Shown here piece after piece: positions 16,146 to 24,117 of a DNA stretch of 64,000 bases. Every line of letters begins with the position of its first letter. The first letter of the stretch is position 1. Both the position numbers and the translations under genes were made by a program. Location: NCBI GenBank assembly GCA_964589935.1, contig CAZPVD010000016.1, positions 9,645 through 73,644 of the forward strand, written 5' to 3'. This stretch comes from VHCN01 sp964589935 (GTDB taxonomy: Bacteria > Verrucomicrobiota > Verrucomicrobiia > Limisphaerales > VHCN01). The notes under the pieces were generated by a model that did no database searches, was not told the origin of the DNA, and was given only the letters and a program-made list of their open reading frames with translations.

Positions 16146-17912
16146 ATGGACGACACGAATTCGCTCATCGAACAGCGCAAGGCCAAGCTCGCGTCGCTTC
16201 GCGCGAAGGGCATTGACCCCTTCAAGAACAAGTTCACGCCCGACACCGGCTGCAGCGAGGCGCGCGCGAAGTTCGAGAAGGGCGAACTCGCCGAAGGCGC
16301 CCACGTCGCCATCGCGGGCCGCATCACCGCGCACCGCGACATGGGCAAGAGCATGTTCATTGACGTGAAGGATCAGTCGGGCCGCGTGCAGGCCTATGCG
16401 CAGAAAAACGTCTTGGGCGACGCGCAGTTCGACATCTTCAAGCATCTCGACCTCGGCGACTTCATCGGCGCGCGCGGCACGATGTTCCGCACCAAGACCG
16501 GCGAACCGAGCGTGAAGCTCGAATCCTTCACCATTCTCGCCAAGGCGCTGCGTCCGCCGCCGGCAAAGTGGCACGGCCTCGAAGACACCGAGATCCGCTA
16601 CCGCCAGCGCTACCTCGACCTGATGGCGAACGACGAGGTGAAGCGCACGATGCTCCAGCGCAGCGAAATCATCCGGGAAATCCGCAACTTCCTGCACTCG
16701 CGCGGCTACGTCGAAGTCGAGACGCCGATGATGCAGGCGATTCCCGGCGGCGCGGCGGCGGCGCCATTTGTCACGCACCACAACGCGCTCGGCTGCAATT
16801 TCTACCTGCGCATCGCGCTGGAGCTTTACCTCAAGCGCCTGCTCGTGGGCGGCGTGGACCGCGTGTTCGAGATCGGCCGCAACTTCCGCAACGAGGGCCT
16901 GTCGCGCAAGCACAACCCGGAGTTCACTATGCTGGAGGCGTATCAGGCCTTCGGCGACTACGAGCAGATGATGGAACTCGTGCAGAGCATGGTGTGTCAT
17001 GTCGCGCAGAAGGTTTTGGGAACGTTGACGATTCCAAGAATCCTTCCAGCAAGTGCTGTTGTTCAACTTGCAGTTTCGATCTTAGAGAATTTTGGACCTG
17101 GCGCACATTGGGGTGAATTCGAAGCTTCTTACGGAGAAGTCGTTGTCCATCTGCGCTCCCTCATTGACGCCCCGATAACCGATCCCTTGGTAGAAGCTCA
17201 GAAATTGAAAGCCGAGTTGGGGGAAATGCGTGAGTGGCTCAAAGGATTGGGAAAATTGTCGAATTCGTCAGAGCGACCTTTCAACACTGAAACCGTGAAC
17301 TGGCATCGCCTTCGCCGACAGGCCGATGCCTTGTGTGAGTCGCAAATTACCCTCAGCGTGTGGAAAAAAGCTCGCTACAAAGATCTAGTCCGTGACGCCG
17401 TTTCCGTTGCAACTGAAGGCACTGTCCCAGATTGGTTTTCTATCACGCCTGACGAGCGGCGCCGCGTTGCGATGAACACGTTGGGGCTTGGTGGCGACAT
17501 AGCGGTTGGCTACGAGGACTTTGAAGTCACCGGCGCGGTGTTTGAAAAGTTGATCGAGCCGACGCTGATTCAGCCGACGTTCGTCACGCATCTGCCCAAG
17601 GAACTCGTGCCGCTCGCCAAGCTCTCGCCCGATGATCCGACGACCGTCGAGGTTTTCGAGTGCTGCATCAACGGCCAGGAAATCGCGCCTGCCTACACCG
17701 AGCAGAACGACCCCATCGAGCAGCGCGAGCGCCTCGAACACCAGGCCGGCGGCGAGCAGCAAAAGCTTGACGAGGACTTCCTGGTCGCGCTCGAACACGG
17801 CATGCCTCCCGCCGGCGGCATGGGCATGGGCATTGACCGCCTGTGCATGATGCTCCTCGGCCAGGAAAGCATCCGCGACGTGATCTTGTTCCCGCAGTTG
17901 AAGCCGAAGTAG
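16146..17912 (+). CDS. lysS: Lysyl-tRNA synthetase, class II, with a large internal insertion
   Basis: The enzyme charges tRNA-Lys. The N-terminal OB fold (about residues 55-150) is followed by the class II core: motif 2 around FEIGRNFRNEGLSRKHNPEF and motif 3 GMGMGIDRLCMM near the C-terminus. At 588 residues it is about 85 longer than the usual 500. The excess lies between roughly residues 296 and 407, where IPRILPASAVVQ through ITLSVWKKA has no counterpart I recognise in LysRS. Sequence resumes normally at RYKDLVRD and FEVTGAVFEKL. The DNA of about 17020-17450 is clearly less GC-rich than the rest of the gene. The frame is intact, so the enzyme may still work. Confidence 0.88.
   Translation: MDDTNSLIEQRKAKLASLRAKGIDPFKNKFTPDTGCSEARAKFEKGELAEGAHVAIAGRITAHRDMGKSMFIDVKDQSGRVQAYAQKNVLGDAQFDIFKHLDLGDFIGARGTMFRTKTGEPSVKLESFTILAKALRPPPAKWHGLEDTEIRYRQRYLDLMANDEVKRTMLQRSEIIREIRNFLHSRGYVEVETPMMQAIPGGAAAAPFVTHHNALGCNFYLRIALELYLKRLLVGGVDRVFEIGRNFRNEGLSRKHNPEFTMLEAYQAFGDYEQMMELVQSMVCHVAQKVLGTLTIPRILPASAVVQLAVSILENFGPGAHWGEFEASYGEVVVHLRSLIDAPITDPLVEAQKLKAELGEMREWLKGLGKLSNSSERPFNTETVNWHRLRRQADALCESQITLSVWKKARYKDLVRDAVSVATEGTVPDWFSITPDERRRVAMNTLGLGGDIAVGYEDFEVTGAVFEKLIEPTLIQPTFVTHLPKELVPLAKLSPDDPTTVEVFECCINGQEIAPAYTEQNDPIEQRERLEHQAGGEQQKLDEDFLVALEHGMPPAGGMGMGIDRLCMMLLGQESIRDVILFPQLKPK
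17887..17910 (+). repeat. Direct repeat copy 1 (3' end of lysS)
   Basis: The last 24 coding bases of lysS before its stop recur at 19901-19924 with 23 of 24 identities. The two copies share the core TTCCCGCAGTTGAAGC and have the same orientation. They bracket the HEAT-repeat gene and its upstream region, about 2 kb. This looks like the footprint of an insertion or duplication event at the lysS 3' end. Confidence 0.65.
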
Positions 17913-17931
17913 TCGGATGCGTCGGATGCTG

Positions 17932-19527
17932 CTAGTTCCGCCGCATGTCAAGTGGTGGGACTTTGTCGGACGAACGAGGTTCCCGAATCTGTGACGCTGT
18001 AGCCGCGGCTTCGCGCTTCGCCGCGGCCAGCAATTCGGGCGCTGCTTCCGCGGCCGCGGCCATGCTTTGAGGATCGTTCGTCGCGACCGCGAAGTGGACG
18101 AGTTGGGGCGGATTGGAGGGCTTCCATCCGAGAGAGGCCAAAGCCATTCCCGCGAGCCTTCGCATCGGCCAATCGCCGCCTTCCAGCAAGAAAACCAGCG
18201 ATTCGATGCCAGCGGCGCCATGCGTTTGAATGGCGTCCACCAAGGCGCGTTGCACCTCGGTGTCGCGCTCGTCCATGGCCGCCGTGCGCAACGATTCCAG
18301 CAATTGCGGGTCGCGGCAGCGTCCCAAGGCGATGGCGGCGTTTCGGCGCACGGCCGCGTTCGCGTCCCGAAGACCCTTGAGCAGGATCGGGACACCCTCC
18401 GCGCCGACAAGCTCGGGAATCTGCCGATGGCGGCCCATCGCCGCCAGATAGAGCGCGCGATTGGCCTGTGAATCCGGCTGCCAGTTTGCCTTGGTCAGGA
18501 GGTCTGCCGCGACATTGCGCACGTAGAAGTCAGGGTCGTCGAGCGCGGCCAGCGCCACTTCCAGTCCGCGGTCTGGAAATCCCGTCATCAACGATTTCAC
18601 GACGGCCTTGCGAACTTCGGGATCGGGATCGCGCGAGGCATCCATCAAGGCATCCCTGCTGTGCGGGTCGGAGATCTGGCCGAGCATCGCTGCAATAAAC
18701 GGGCGGCTCTTGCCGTGTGGATTTCGCAAGAGGTCAATCAAAGGCTTGAGCGCGCGCTTTCCCATTCTGACCAGCCCGAGTTCCGCCTCCTCGCGGACTC
18801 CATAATAGAAAGCCGCGATGGATGTCTCTTCAAGGGCCTCGGCCAACGGCCCGACGACGCGAGGGTCGTCGAACTTCGACAATGCCTTGGCGACGGCGAT
18901 TTGCAGATAACTGTCCTTGTCCTTCAACGCGGCAATCAAAGTTGGAACTGCGCGCGGGTCGCCAATCGCGCCGAGTGCTTCCGCGGCGGCCGCTTTGGCG
19001 TTTCCCCAGCCCTGTTCAAGGATGCGAATCAACGTTGGAACGGCTGGCTGTCCAATTTTAGTCACGGCTCTGATGGCTTCCCGCACGACGCCGTTGTCGC
19101 CGTCTTCAAACGCCTTCACGAGCGCCTCGGCTGCCTCGGTCGCGCCGAAATTGCCGAGCGCGGCAGCCGCTGCACGCCGCACCGCGACATCCTTGCTGGA
19201 CATCGAGGCGACGCAGGCATTGACGGCGACCGGATCGTGCAACGCCTCCAGCGCCAGGATCACTTCCGTCTGCCAGGAGCCACGCATCGTTGGATCCACA
19301 AGAACATCGGAGAGCGATTTGACGGCCCGGTGATCGCCCATTTTTGCCAGTGCATGGGCCGCGCTCTTTCGGACAGTGACAACATCGTCGTGGAGAGCCG
19401 AGGCAATCAAATCAAAATCCCTCGGGTCGCCAATCTCGCCCAACTCCTCGACGGCACGTTCGCGAGTCTGAGGCTCAGGATTTTTGGCCCGGCGGGTCAG
19501 AATGATCCTTCGACCCAGTGATTTCAT
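17932..19527 (-). CDS. HEAT-repeat (PBS lyase-like) protein
   Basis: The 531-residue protein is built almost wholly of HEAT/armadillo-like helical repeats of about 31 residues, for example VRKSAAHALAKMGDHRAVKS, VRRAAAAALGNFG and VRRNAAIALGRCRDPQLLES. I count more than ten. No catalytic motif is visible; such solenoids bind proteins or act as scaffolds. I chose the ATG at 19527; an in-frame GTG at 19557 would add ten residues. There is no signal peptide, so it is probably cytoplasmic. It lies opposite to lysS and is bracketed by a 24-bp direct repeat of the lysS end, with DNA less GC-rich than the flanks. Confidence 0.8.
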   Translation of the reverse strand: MKSLGRRIILTRRAKNPEPQTRERAVEELGEIGDPRDFDLIASALHDDVVTVRKSAAHALAKMGDHRAVKSLSDVLVDPTMRGSWQTEVILALEALHDPVAVNACVASMSSKDVAVRRAAAAALGNFGATEAAEALVKAFEDGDNGVVREAIRAVTKIGQPAVPTLIRILEQGWGNAKAAAAEALGAIGDPRAVPTLIAALKDKDSYLQIAVAKALSKFDDPRVVGPLAEALEETSIAAFYYGVREEAELGLVRMGKRALKPLIDLLRNPHGKSRPFIAAMLGQISDPHSRDALMDASRDPDPEVRKAVVKSLMTGFPDRGLEVALAALDDPDFYVRNVAADLLTKANWQPDSQANRALYLAAMGRHRQIPELVGAEGVPILLKGLRDANAAVRRNAAIALGRCRDPQLLESLRTAAMDERDTEVQRALVDAIQTHGAAGIESLVFLLEGGDWPMRRLAGMALASLGWKPSNPPQLVHFAVATNDPQSMAAAAEAAPELLAAAKREAAATASQIREPRSSDKVPPLDMRRN

Positions 19528-19557
19528 CAGTATGTTCAAATAATGAAAGCCTTTCAC

Positions 19558-19900
19558 TTTGTTGACCCGTCAGTCTGATGGAGACTGATTATTCGTCGTA
19601 TTCACCGTCGCATTTCATCTTCCAAACCCATGCAGTCTTGCCCTGATGGCCCGTTACAGCACCTCCACCTTGCTCACCCCGCAAACCCAACGCACGTCCC
19701 AGAACTCAGAAAGCGCGCTTGACCGTTTGCGGTGCATCAGACGCCGGACGTTCATGGCAGCGTCCTATGCTCACACAGGACTTTCAGGCAGTCCGTCAAC
19801 CGGGCAAATAGGGTCATCACCTACTTACCAACCGATGGAGCCGATTGAAAACTTTGCGGGCTGCTTTAACCGTCAGGAAGGGACCGAGAAATGGGGAATG
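19558..19900. other. Non-coding, GC-poorer region upstream of the HEAT-repeat gene
   Basis: I see no convincing gene here; the open frames have no recognisable protein character. A short hairpin, CAGTCT-GATGG-AGACTG, lies at 19571-19587, just upstream of the HEAT-repeat gene on its strand. It has no strong T-run and may be regulatory. The composition is clearly less GC-rich than average, which fits imported DNA. The region ends at the second copy of the lysS-end repeat. Confidence 0.5.
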
Positions 19901-19924
19901 TGTTCCCGCAGTTGAAGCTGAAGT
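19901..19924 (+). repeat. Direct repeat copy 2 (displaced lysS 3' end)
   Basis: This 24-bp segment matches the lysS 3' end at 17887-17910 except for one C-to-T change, but here it has no lysS gene before it. It sits 11 nt beyond the stop codon of the DUF4175-like gene (19936-21642, minus). Its position suggests that lysS and the DUF4175-like gene were once adjacent and that the HEAT-gene island came between them. Confidence 0.65.
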
Positions 19925-19935
19925 CACCCGGCGCC

Positions 19936-21642
19936 CTAGCGCTGTGGCTGTTCGGGGCGTCCTTGAATCAAATCACCGAGGCGCTTGTTGAGAGATTCCT
20001 GATCCTTCGCCACGTCGCCTATCGCGCCGATGCTGTCACCGACGCGCGCCATGAGGTCGGCGCGTTTCTCAGCCTCGCTCACGACCTTCGCGACGTAGTG
20101 CTCGCTCGTGCCGATGCCGGGACCGGTCACGTTGTTGTTGTCGCGCGCTTCGATCCACCATTCGACGGTCGCGCCCTCGGCCACGAGCGGCTTGAGTGCG
20201 CCGACGTTCCAGTCGTAACGGTTGCGCACCGAGCGCTGCGTGCGGTCGGGCAGGACAAGCTCGATGCCCTTCTCCTCGCCCTCATCAATTCTGTATCGCA
20301 GAAATACCTGGCTCACCGCGAAATCATCGAGCGCCTCGAAGCCCACGAGCACGCGCGCGTGCTGCGTGATCAACTCCTCCTTGCGTTCGGGAAACGTGAT
20401 GCGCACGAGCGGCGGCTTGTCCGGCAGCAGGTCAATGCGATAGACGGCCTCGTCCTTTGACGCCATGTCGAACTTGTCCACAAGCTGCACCATGAAGCCG
20501 CTGAGCGCGTTCGTCGGGACGGCGAACTCGCCTTCCAGCTCGCGCGGGTTTTGCGCGTTGGGCTTGAGCGGCACTTCGCGGTCAAGGCCGATGAGCTTGA
20601 TCGAGCCGCGCGCGACTTCCTTGCTCGCGGCGACGTTCAACTTCAGCGTGCTTCCCGACAGCAGCGTGAGGTCGCCGAGCGCGCGCCGCACCGTCCCGAG
20701 GCCCGTGTAAGCGGGATAAACCTGCGTGCAATCAATGCGTGCCACGGTCGGCCGCACGACGGACTCGACGCGCGCAGTGGGACTGCGGCCGTCGCCGAGA
20801 TAGATCGTGTAGTCGAAACTGTCCTGCACGTTCTCCAAAGTGAGGTCGAAGAAGACGCGGTTCGTCTTCGTGGCTTCCAGCATGAACTCCTGCGAGCGGC
20901 CCGAGGAATACTTCACCACGAGGCGGCCCGTGTTGGGGATGACGCCTTTCGCGTGCGCCCACAGGCGGACGCTGTCGCCTCGGCCGATGCGCAGGTTGCC
21001 GCTGAACTCGGCGACGCGCGTCTTGCGCGGCACGGGGATTTCGCGAGAGAGCAGCGCGCGCGCGAGCAAGTCCCGGCTCACATCCTCGCCTTTGAAAAAA
21101 AGGAACGCGGCAACACCAGCGGCAACAATCGCCCAGCTAAAAAAACGCCGCAGCTGCCTTGTCGAAATGACCTCGGTGAAGTCCACCGGCCGCGCGAGCC
21201 GTTCAGTCTCGTCCACGAGCGCCTCGACGAGTTCGGAGGAAGTTCCTGGCTGGACCGCCCCAGGCTGCGTGAGCTGAAGCGACGCGATGAGGCGCGTTTG
21301 AAACTCCGGCTTGCCGTGCTCAACCAAGAGCGCGACACCGTCGTCATCCGGGCTGCGGAGAATCGGGAGCACGATGTGGCGCGTGATGATGCAGCCAACC
21401 GCCACGACATCCGCAGCAAAAATGAAAACACGCAGGCCCCACGCAAAATCGAGCCACCAGTCGAGGAAACAGCCCGCAAGCAGCAACCCGGCAGCGAGGC
21501 CCAGCGCACCGAACACGCCCGTGCCCGCCGCAACCGCGAGATGTTTCCGCCGCACCGCGGCGATCTTGTCGAGCAGCAGCGCGGACGGCTTGACGCGCGC
21601 GGGCGCTTGGGTCGGACGTTCGGTTGTCAGCGTGGCGCTCAT
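19936..21642 (-). CDS. DUF4175-like membrane protein
   Basis: The 568-residue protein has two or three N-terminal membrane segments (about residues 35-85 and again near 165-185). A long beta-rich periplasmic region follows, and it ends in a helical tail (VAKDQESLNKRLGDLIQ). This matches the DUF4175-like last member of MoxR/DUF58/VWA operons. The ATG at 21642 overlaps the stop of the preceding VWA gene by 4 nt. Some DUF4175 proteins are much longer with a coiled-coil tail; this one stops right beside the 19901-19924 repeat, so truncation is possible. Function unknown; probably part of an envelope-associated complex. Confidence 0.65.
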   Translation of the reverse strand: MSATLTTERPTQAPARVKPSALLLDKIAAVRRKHLAVAAGTGVFGALGLAAGLLLAGCFLDWWLDFAWGLRVFIFAADVVAVGCIITRHIVLPILRSPDDDGVALLVEHGKPEFQTRLIASLQLTQPGAVQPGTSSELVEALVDETERLARPVDFTEVISTRQLRRFFSWAIVAAGVAAFLFFKGEDVSRDLLARALLSREIPVPRKTRVAEFSGNLRIGRGDSVRLWAHAKGVIPNTGRLVVKYSSGRSQEFMLEATKTNRVFFDLTLENVQDSFDYTIYLGDGRSPTARVESVVRPTVARIDCTQVYPAYTGLGTVRRALGDLTLLSGSTLKLNVAASKEVARGSIKLIGLDREVPLKPNAQNPRELEGEFAVPTNALSGFMVQLVDKFDMASKDEAVYRIDLLPDKPPLVRITFPERKEELITQHARVLVGFEALDDFAVSQVFLRYRIDEGEEKGIELVLPDRTQRSVRNRYDWNVGALKPLVAEGATVEWWIEARDNNNVTGPGIGTSEHYVAKVVSEAEKRADLMARVGDSIGAIGDVAKDQESLNKRLGDLIQGRPEQPQR

Positions 21643-24113
21643 TTCAGATGCGACAGTTTGCGCAGCACCCATTCGCTGGTGACGAGCGCGAGCATGAGCA
21701 GGAAATACAGCGGCGAGGCCCACAGCTCGACTTCGAGCGGCGAGCGGACCCGCTCGGCCTTCGCCTTGATGGCGTCGGGCAGCTTGTGCAAATCCTCCTC
21801 GCGGAAAAATTCGCCGCCGCTCAACGCCGCCATCTCGCGCAGCAGCGTCTCGTTCATCGCGGTCTCGCCAAGTTCAAACTGCGGCGCGGTGACGTTGAAG
21901 TCGAGCTGGGTGTCCGGGTCCTGTTCCGTCGAAAATTTGTAATTGCCCGGTGCGGGCGCGATGAATTCGCCGCGATACATGCCGGGTTGTTCCGGCACGG
22001 GACGCAGTTGCACCTCGATCGCCGCGCCGCCTTCCGCAGTGCGCAACGAGAAGGATCCCTTCACCGCTGGTTCCGTGACCGGCTCGAAACCCGCGCGGTA
22101 GAGGCGCGCGTAGATGTTCACGCGGTCACCGGTAACGAAGTTCTGCCGGTCGGTCGTGATCTGCGTTTTGCGCGAGCCGCCGATGAGGTGCGGCAGCGCG
22201 AGCCGCTGCGCGATCTGGCCCCAGAAGGTCGTGTAGTGCGCGTCGCCGGCGTTCTTGCGCCAGCGCCACGTGTTGTCCGTGCCGACAAACATCGCCTGGC
22301 CGAGGCCGTATTGCTGGAGCGCGACGACGGGCATCGGGCCGAAGCGCGACGCCTTCACTGGGTCGGGATCCACGAGCAAAACTTCCGCGCCGGGTTTCGC
22401 ACGCGACACTCGCGCGGCCCAGTAGATCGCCGGAAGCTGCTTCCAAAACGCGGCGCTTTCGTCCTCCTTGTCCGCGAGGCGCAGCATGGTGCTCGTCTTG
22501 CCCGCCGAGGTGAGCGAGAGATGGACGGGCTTGTCCGCGACCGTGTCCGCCGTGCTGGAAGTTTCCGCCGCCGCGTCAAACTCGACCGGCAGCAACTGCT
22601 CGATGGGCGTGCGCCGATACGCACCCGGACTGAAGCGCTTGCCCGCAACCATGAGAAATGCGCCGCCAAACTTTGACACATACTCGTTCAAATTTTTCAT
22701 CTGCTCGGCGGTCAGCGCGCGCGGGTCCACGTCGCCGAAGATGACGAGGTCGAACTTGTAGAGTTCCTCCTTCGTCACCGGGAAATGTTCGAGGAAGGGC
22801 GCGTTGTCGCCGCGCGTGATGGAGGGATCGCCCTCAAAGAGAACCGCCTTCGACTCCACGCGCCGGTCGCGCGCGAGCATCGCCTGCAAGTAACGGAACT
22901 CCCAGCGCGGCGCCTGTTCGACGAGCAGCACCTTTATCTTTGCGTCAATCACCCGCAGATGCTGCGCGCGCGAGTTGTTGTCCTTCACGGTCTCGTCGGC
23001 GCGCGGCTCGATGAAGGCGGTCAACTCGAAGTCGCCCGTCTGCTGCGGCGTAAAACGCATCGGCACGACTTGCTCGCCGTCGGCGCCGAAGGTGACTTCG
23101 CGCTCGTCCACTTTCGCGTCGCCGAGCTTGAGTTGGACGCGGGCCTTTTCGCCATTGAGGCCCTGCGAGCGGACGCGGACATTCACGGACACTTCGTCCT
23201 TCACAAAACTGACTTCCGGCGCGAAGAGGTTCGCCACGATGATGTCGCGCGGGCTGGTGATGCCGACGCCCCAGATGTAGAGCGGCGCGCCCTCCTGCTG
23301 CGCGAGCGCGGCGGCCTCGCGTGGAGACGAGCCGGTGTTGTTCGCGCCGTCGGTGATGAGCACGACGCCCGCGAGCGGCTGTCCGCGCTTGGCCTTGACG
23401 ACCTCCGCAAGCGCGTCGCCAAGCGGCGTGGTCGGGCTGTCGGCGGTGAGCCGGTCCACCCACTCGAACTCGCGGATGTTCGCCTTGCGGCGCGTGCGCT
23501 TCACTTCGCCGGAAGCAGCGTTGGTGACTTCCGTCTTTGCGCGCGGCAGGGCGTTCACGCGCTGACCGAACGTGAACGGCGTCAGCTCAAATTCCTGATC
23601 AAGTCGCGGAAGCAAATCGAGCCGCTCGTTCTTTAGCGCAGACTTCACGAGGTCAACGCGCGCAACCTGGTCGTATTCCGCCGCGCGTTGCGGCGGCAGC
23701 GACTGCGCGAAGCCCTTCGCGGCGTCGAGCCCGCCCTTCACGATGGCGGCGCGCTTCACATCGTTTTGATCCACGCGCGGGTCTTTAATCTGCATCGAAG
23801 AAGTCGTGTCAATCAGCACGAGGCATGCTCGGCGAATGCTGCCCTCGACGGTGAACGCAAGGACTGGCCGCAGCAGCAACAGCAAAACGGAAAACAGGAA
23901 TGTCATTCGCAGCGCGGTGAGCGTGTAGCGGCGCGTGTTCGAGAGCGAAACGGGCGAGTTGCGATACGTCCACCACGTCAGCGCACCGAGCGCGACCGCG
24001 AGGAACACGACCCAGCCGACACCCGCGCCGCCGTGAAACGTGAGCCTCACGCCGGCGATGTCGCCCGCCGCCTCGATGCGCGCGCCGAGCAGTTTGAGCA
24101 GGAGGTCGTTCAT
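21639..24113 (-). CDS. Membrane VWA-domain protein with glutamine-amidotransferase-like region
   Basis: The 824-residue protein has two N-terminal transmembrane helices (about residues 30-50 and 65-90). A von Willebrand A domain follows, starting at LVLIDTTSSMQ with a near-MIDAS motif. Further on, a class I amidotransferase-like fold (VIFGDVDPRALTAEQMKNL) precedes a final transmembrane helix near the C-terminus. It is the fourth gene of the MoxR operon, 4 nt after the BatA-like gene and overlapping the DUF4175-like gene by 4 nt. Such proteins are thought to work with MoxR ATPases in envelope or metal-dependent protein assembly; direct function here is unknown. Confidence 0.8.
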   Translation of the reverse strand: MNDLLLKLLGARIEAAGDIAGVRLTFHGGAGVGWVVFLAVALGALTWWTYRNSPVSLSNTRRYTLTALRMTFLFSVLLLLLRPVLAFTVEGSIRRACLVLIDTTSSMQIKDPRVDQNDVKRAAIVKGGLDAAKGFAQSLPPQRAAEYDQVARVDLVKSALKNERLDLLPRLDQEFELTPFTFGQRVNALPRAKTEVTNAASGEVKRTRRKANIREFEWVDRLTADSPTTPLGDALAEVVKAKRGQPLAGVVLITDGANNTGSSPREAAALAQQEGAPLYIWGVGITSPRDIIVANLFAPEVSFVKDEVSVNVRVRSQGLNGEKARVQLKLGDAKVDEREVTFGADGEQVVPMRFTPQQTGDFELTAFIEPRADETVKDNNSRAQHLRVIDAKIKVLLVEQAPRWEFRYLQAMLARDRRVESKAVLFEGDPSITRGDNAPFLEHFPVTKEELYKFDLVIFGDVDPRALTAEQMKNLNEYVSKFGGAFLMVAGKRFSPGAYRRTPIEQLLPVEFDAAAETSSTADTVADKPVHLSLTSAGKTSTMLRLADKEDESAAFWKQLPAIYWAARVSRAKPGAEVLLVDPDPVKASRFGPMPVVALQQYGLGQAMFVGTDNTWRWRKNAGDAHYTTFWGQIAQRLALPHLIGGSRKTQITTDRQNFVTGDRVNIYARLYRAGFEPVTEPAVKGSFSLRTAEGGAAIEVQLRPVPEQPGMYRGEFIAPAPGNYKFSTEQDPDTQLDFNVTAPQFELGETAMNETLLREMAALSGGEFFREEDLHKLPDAIKAKAERVRSPLEVELWASPLYFLLMLALVTSEWVLRKLSHLK

Positions 24114-24117
24114 GCCT

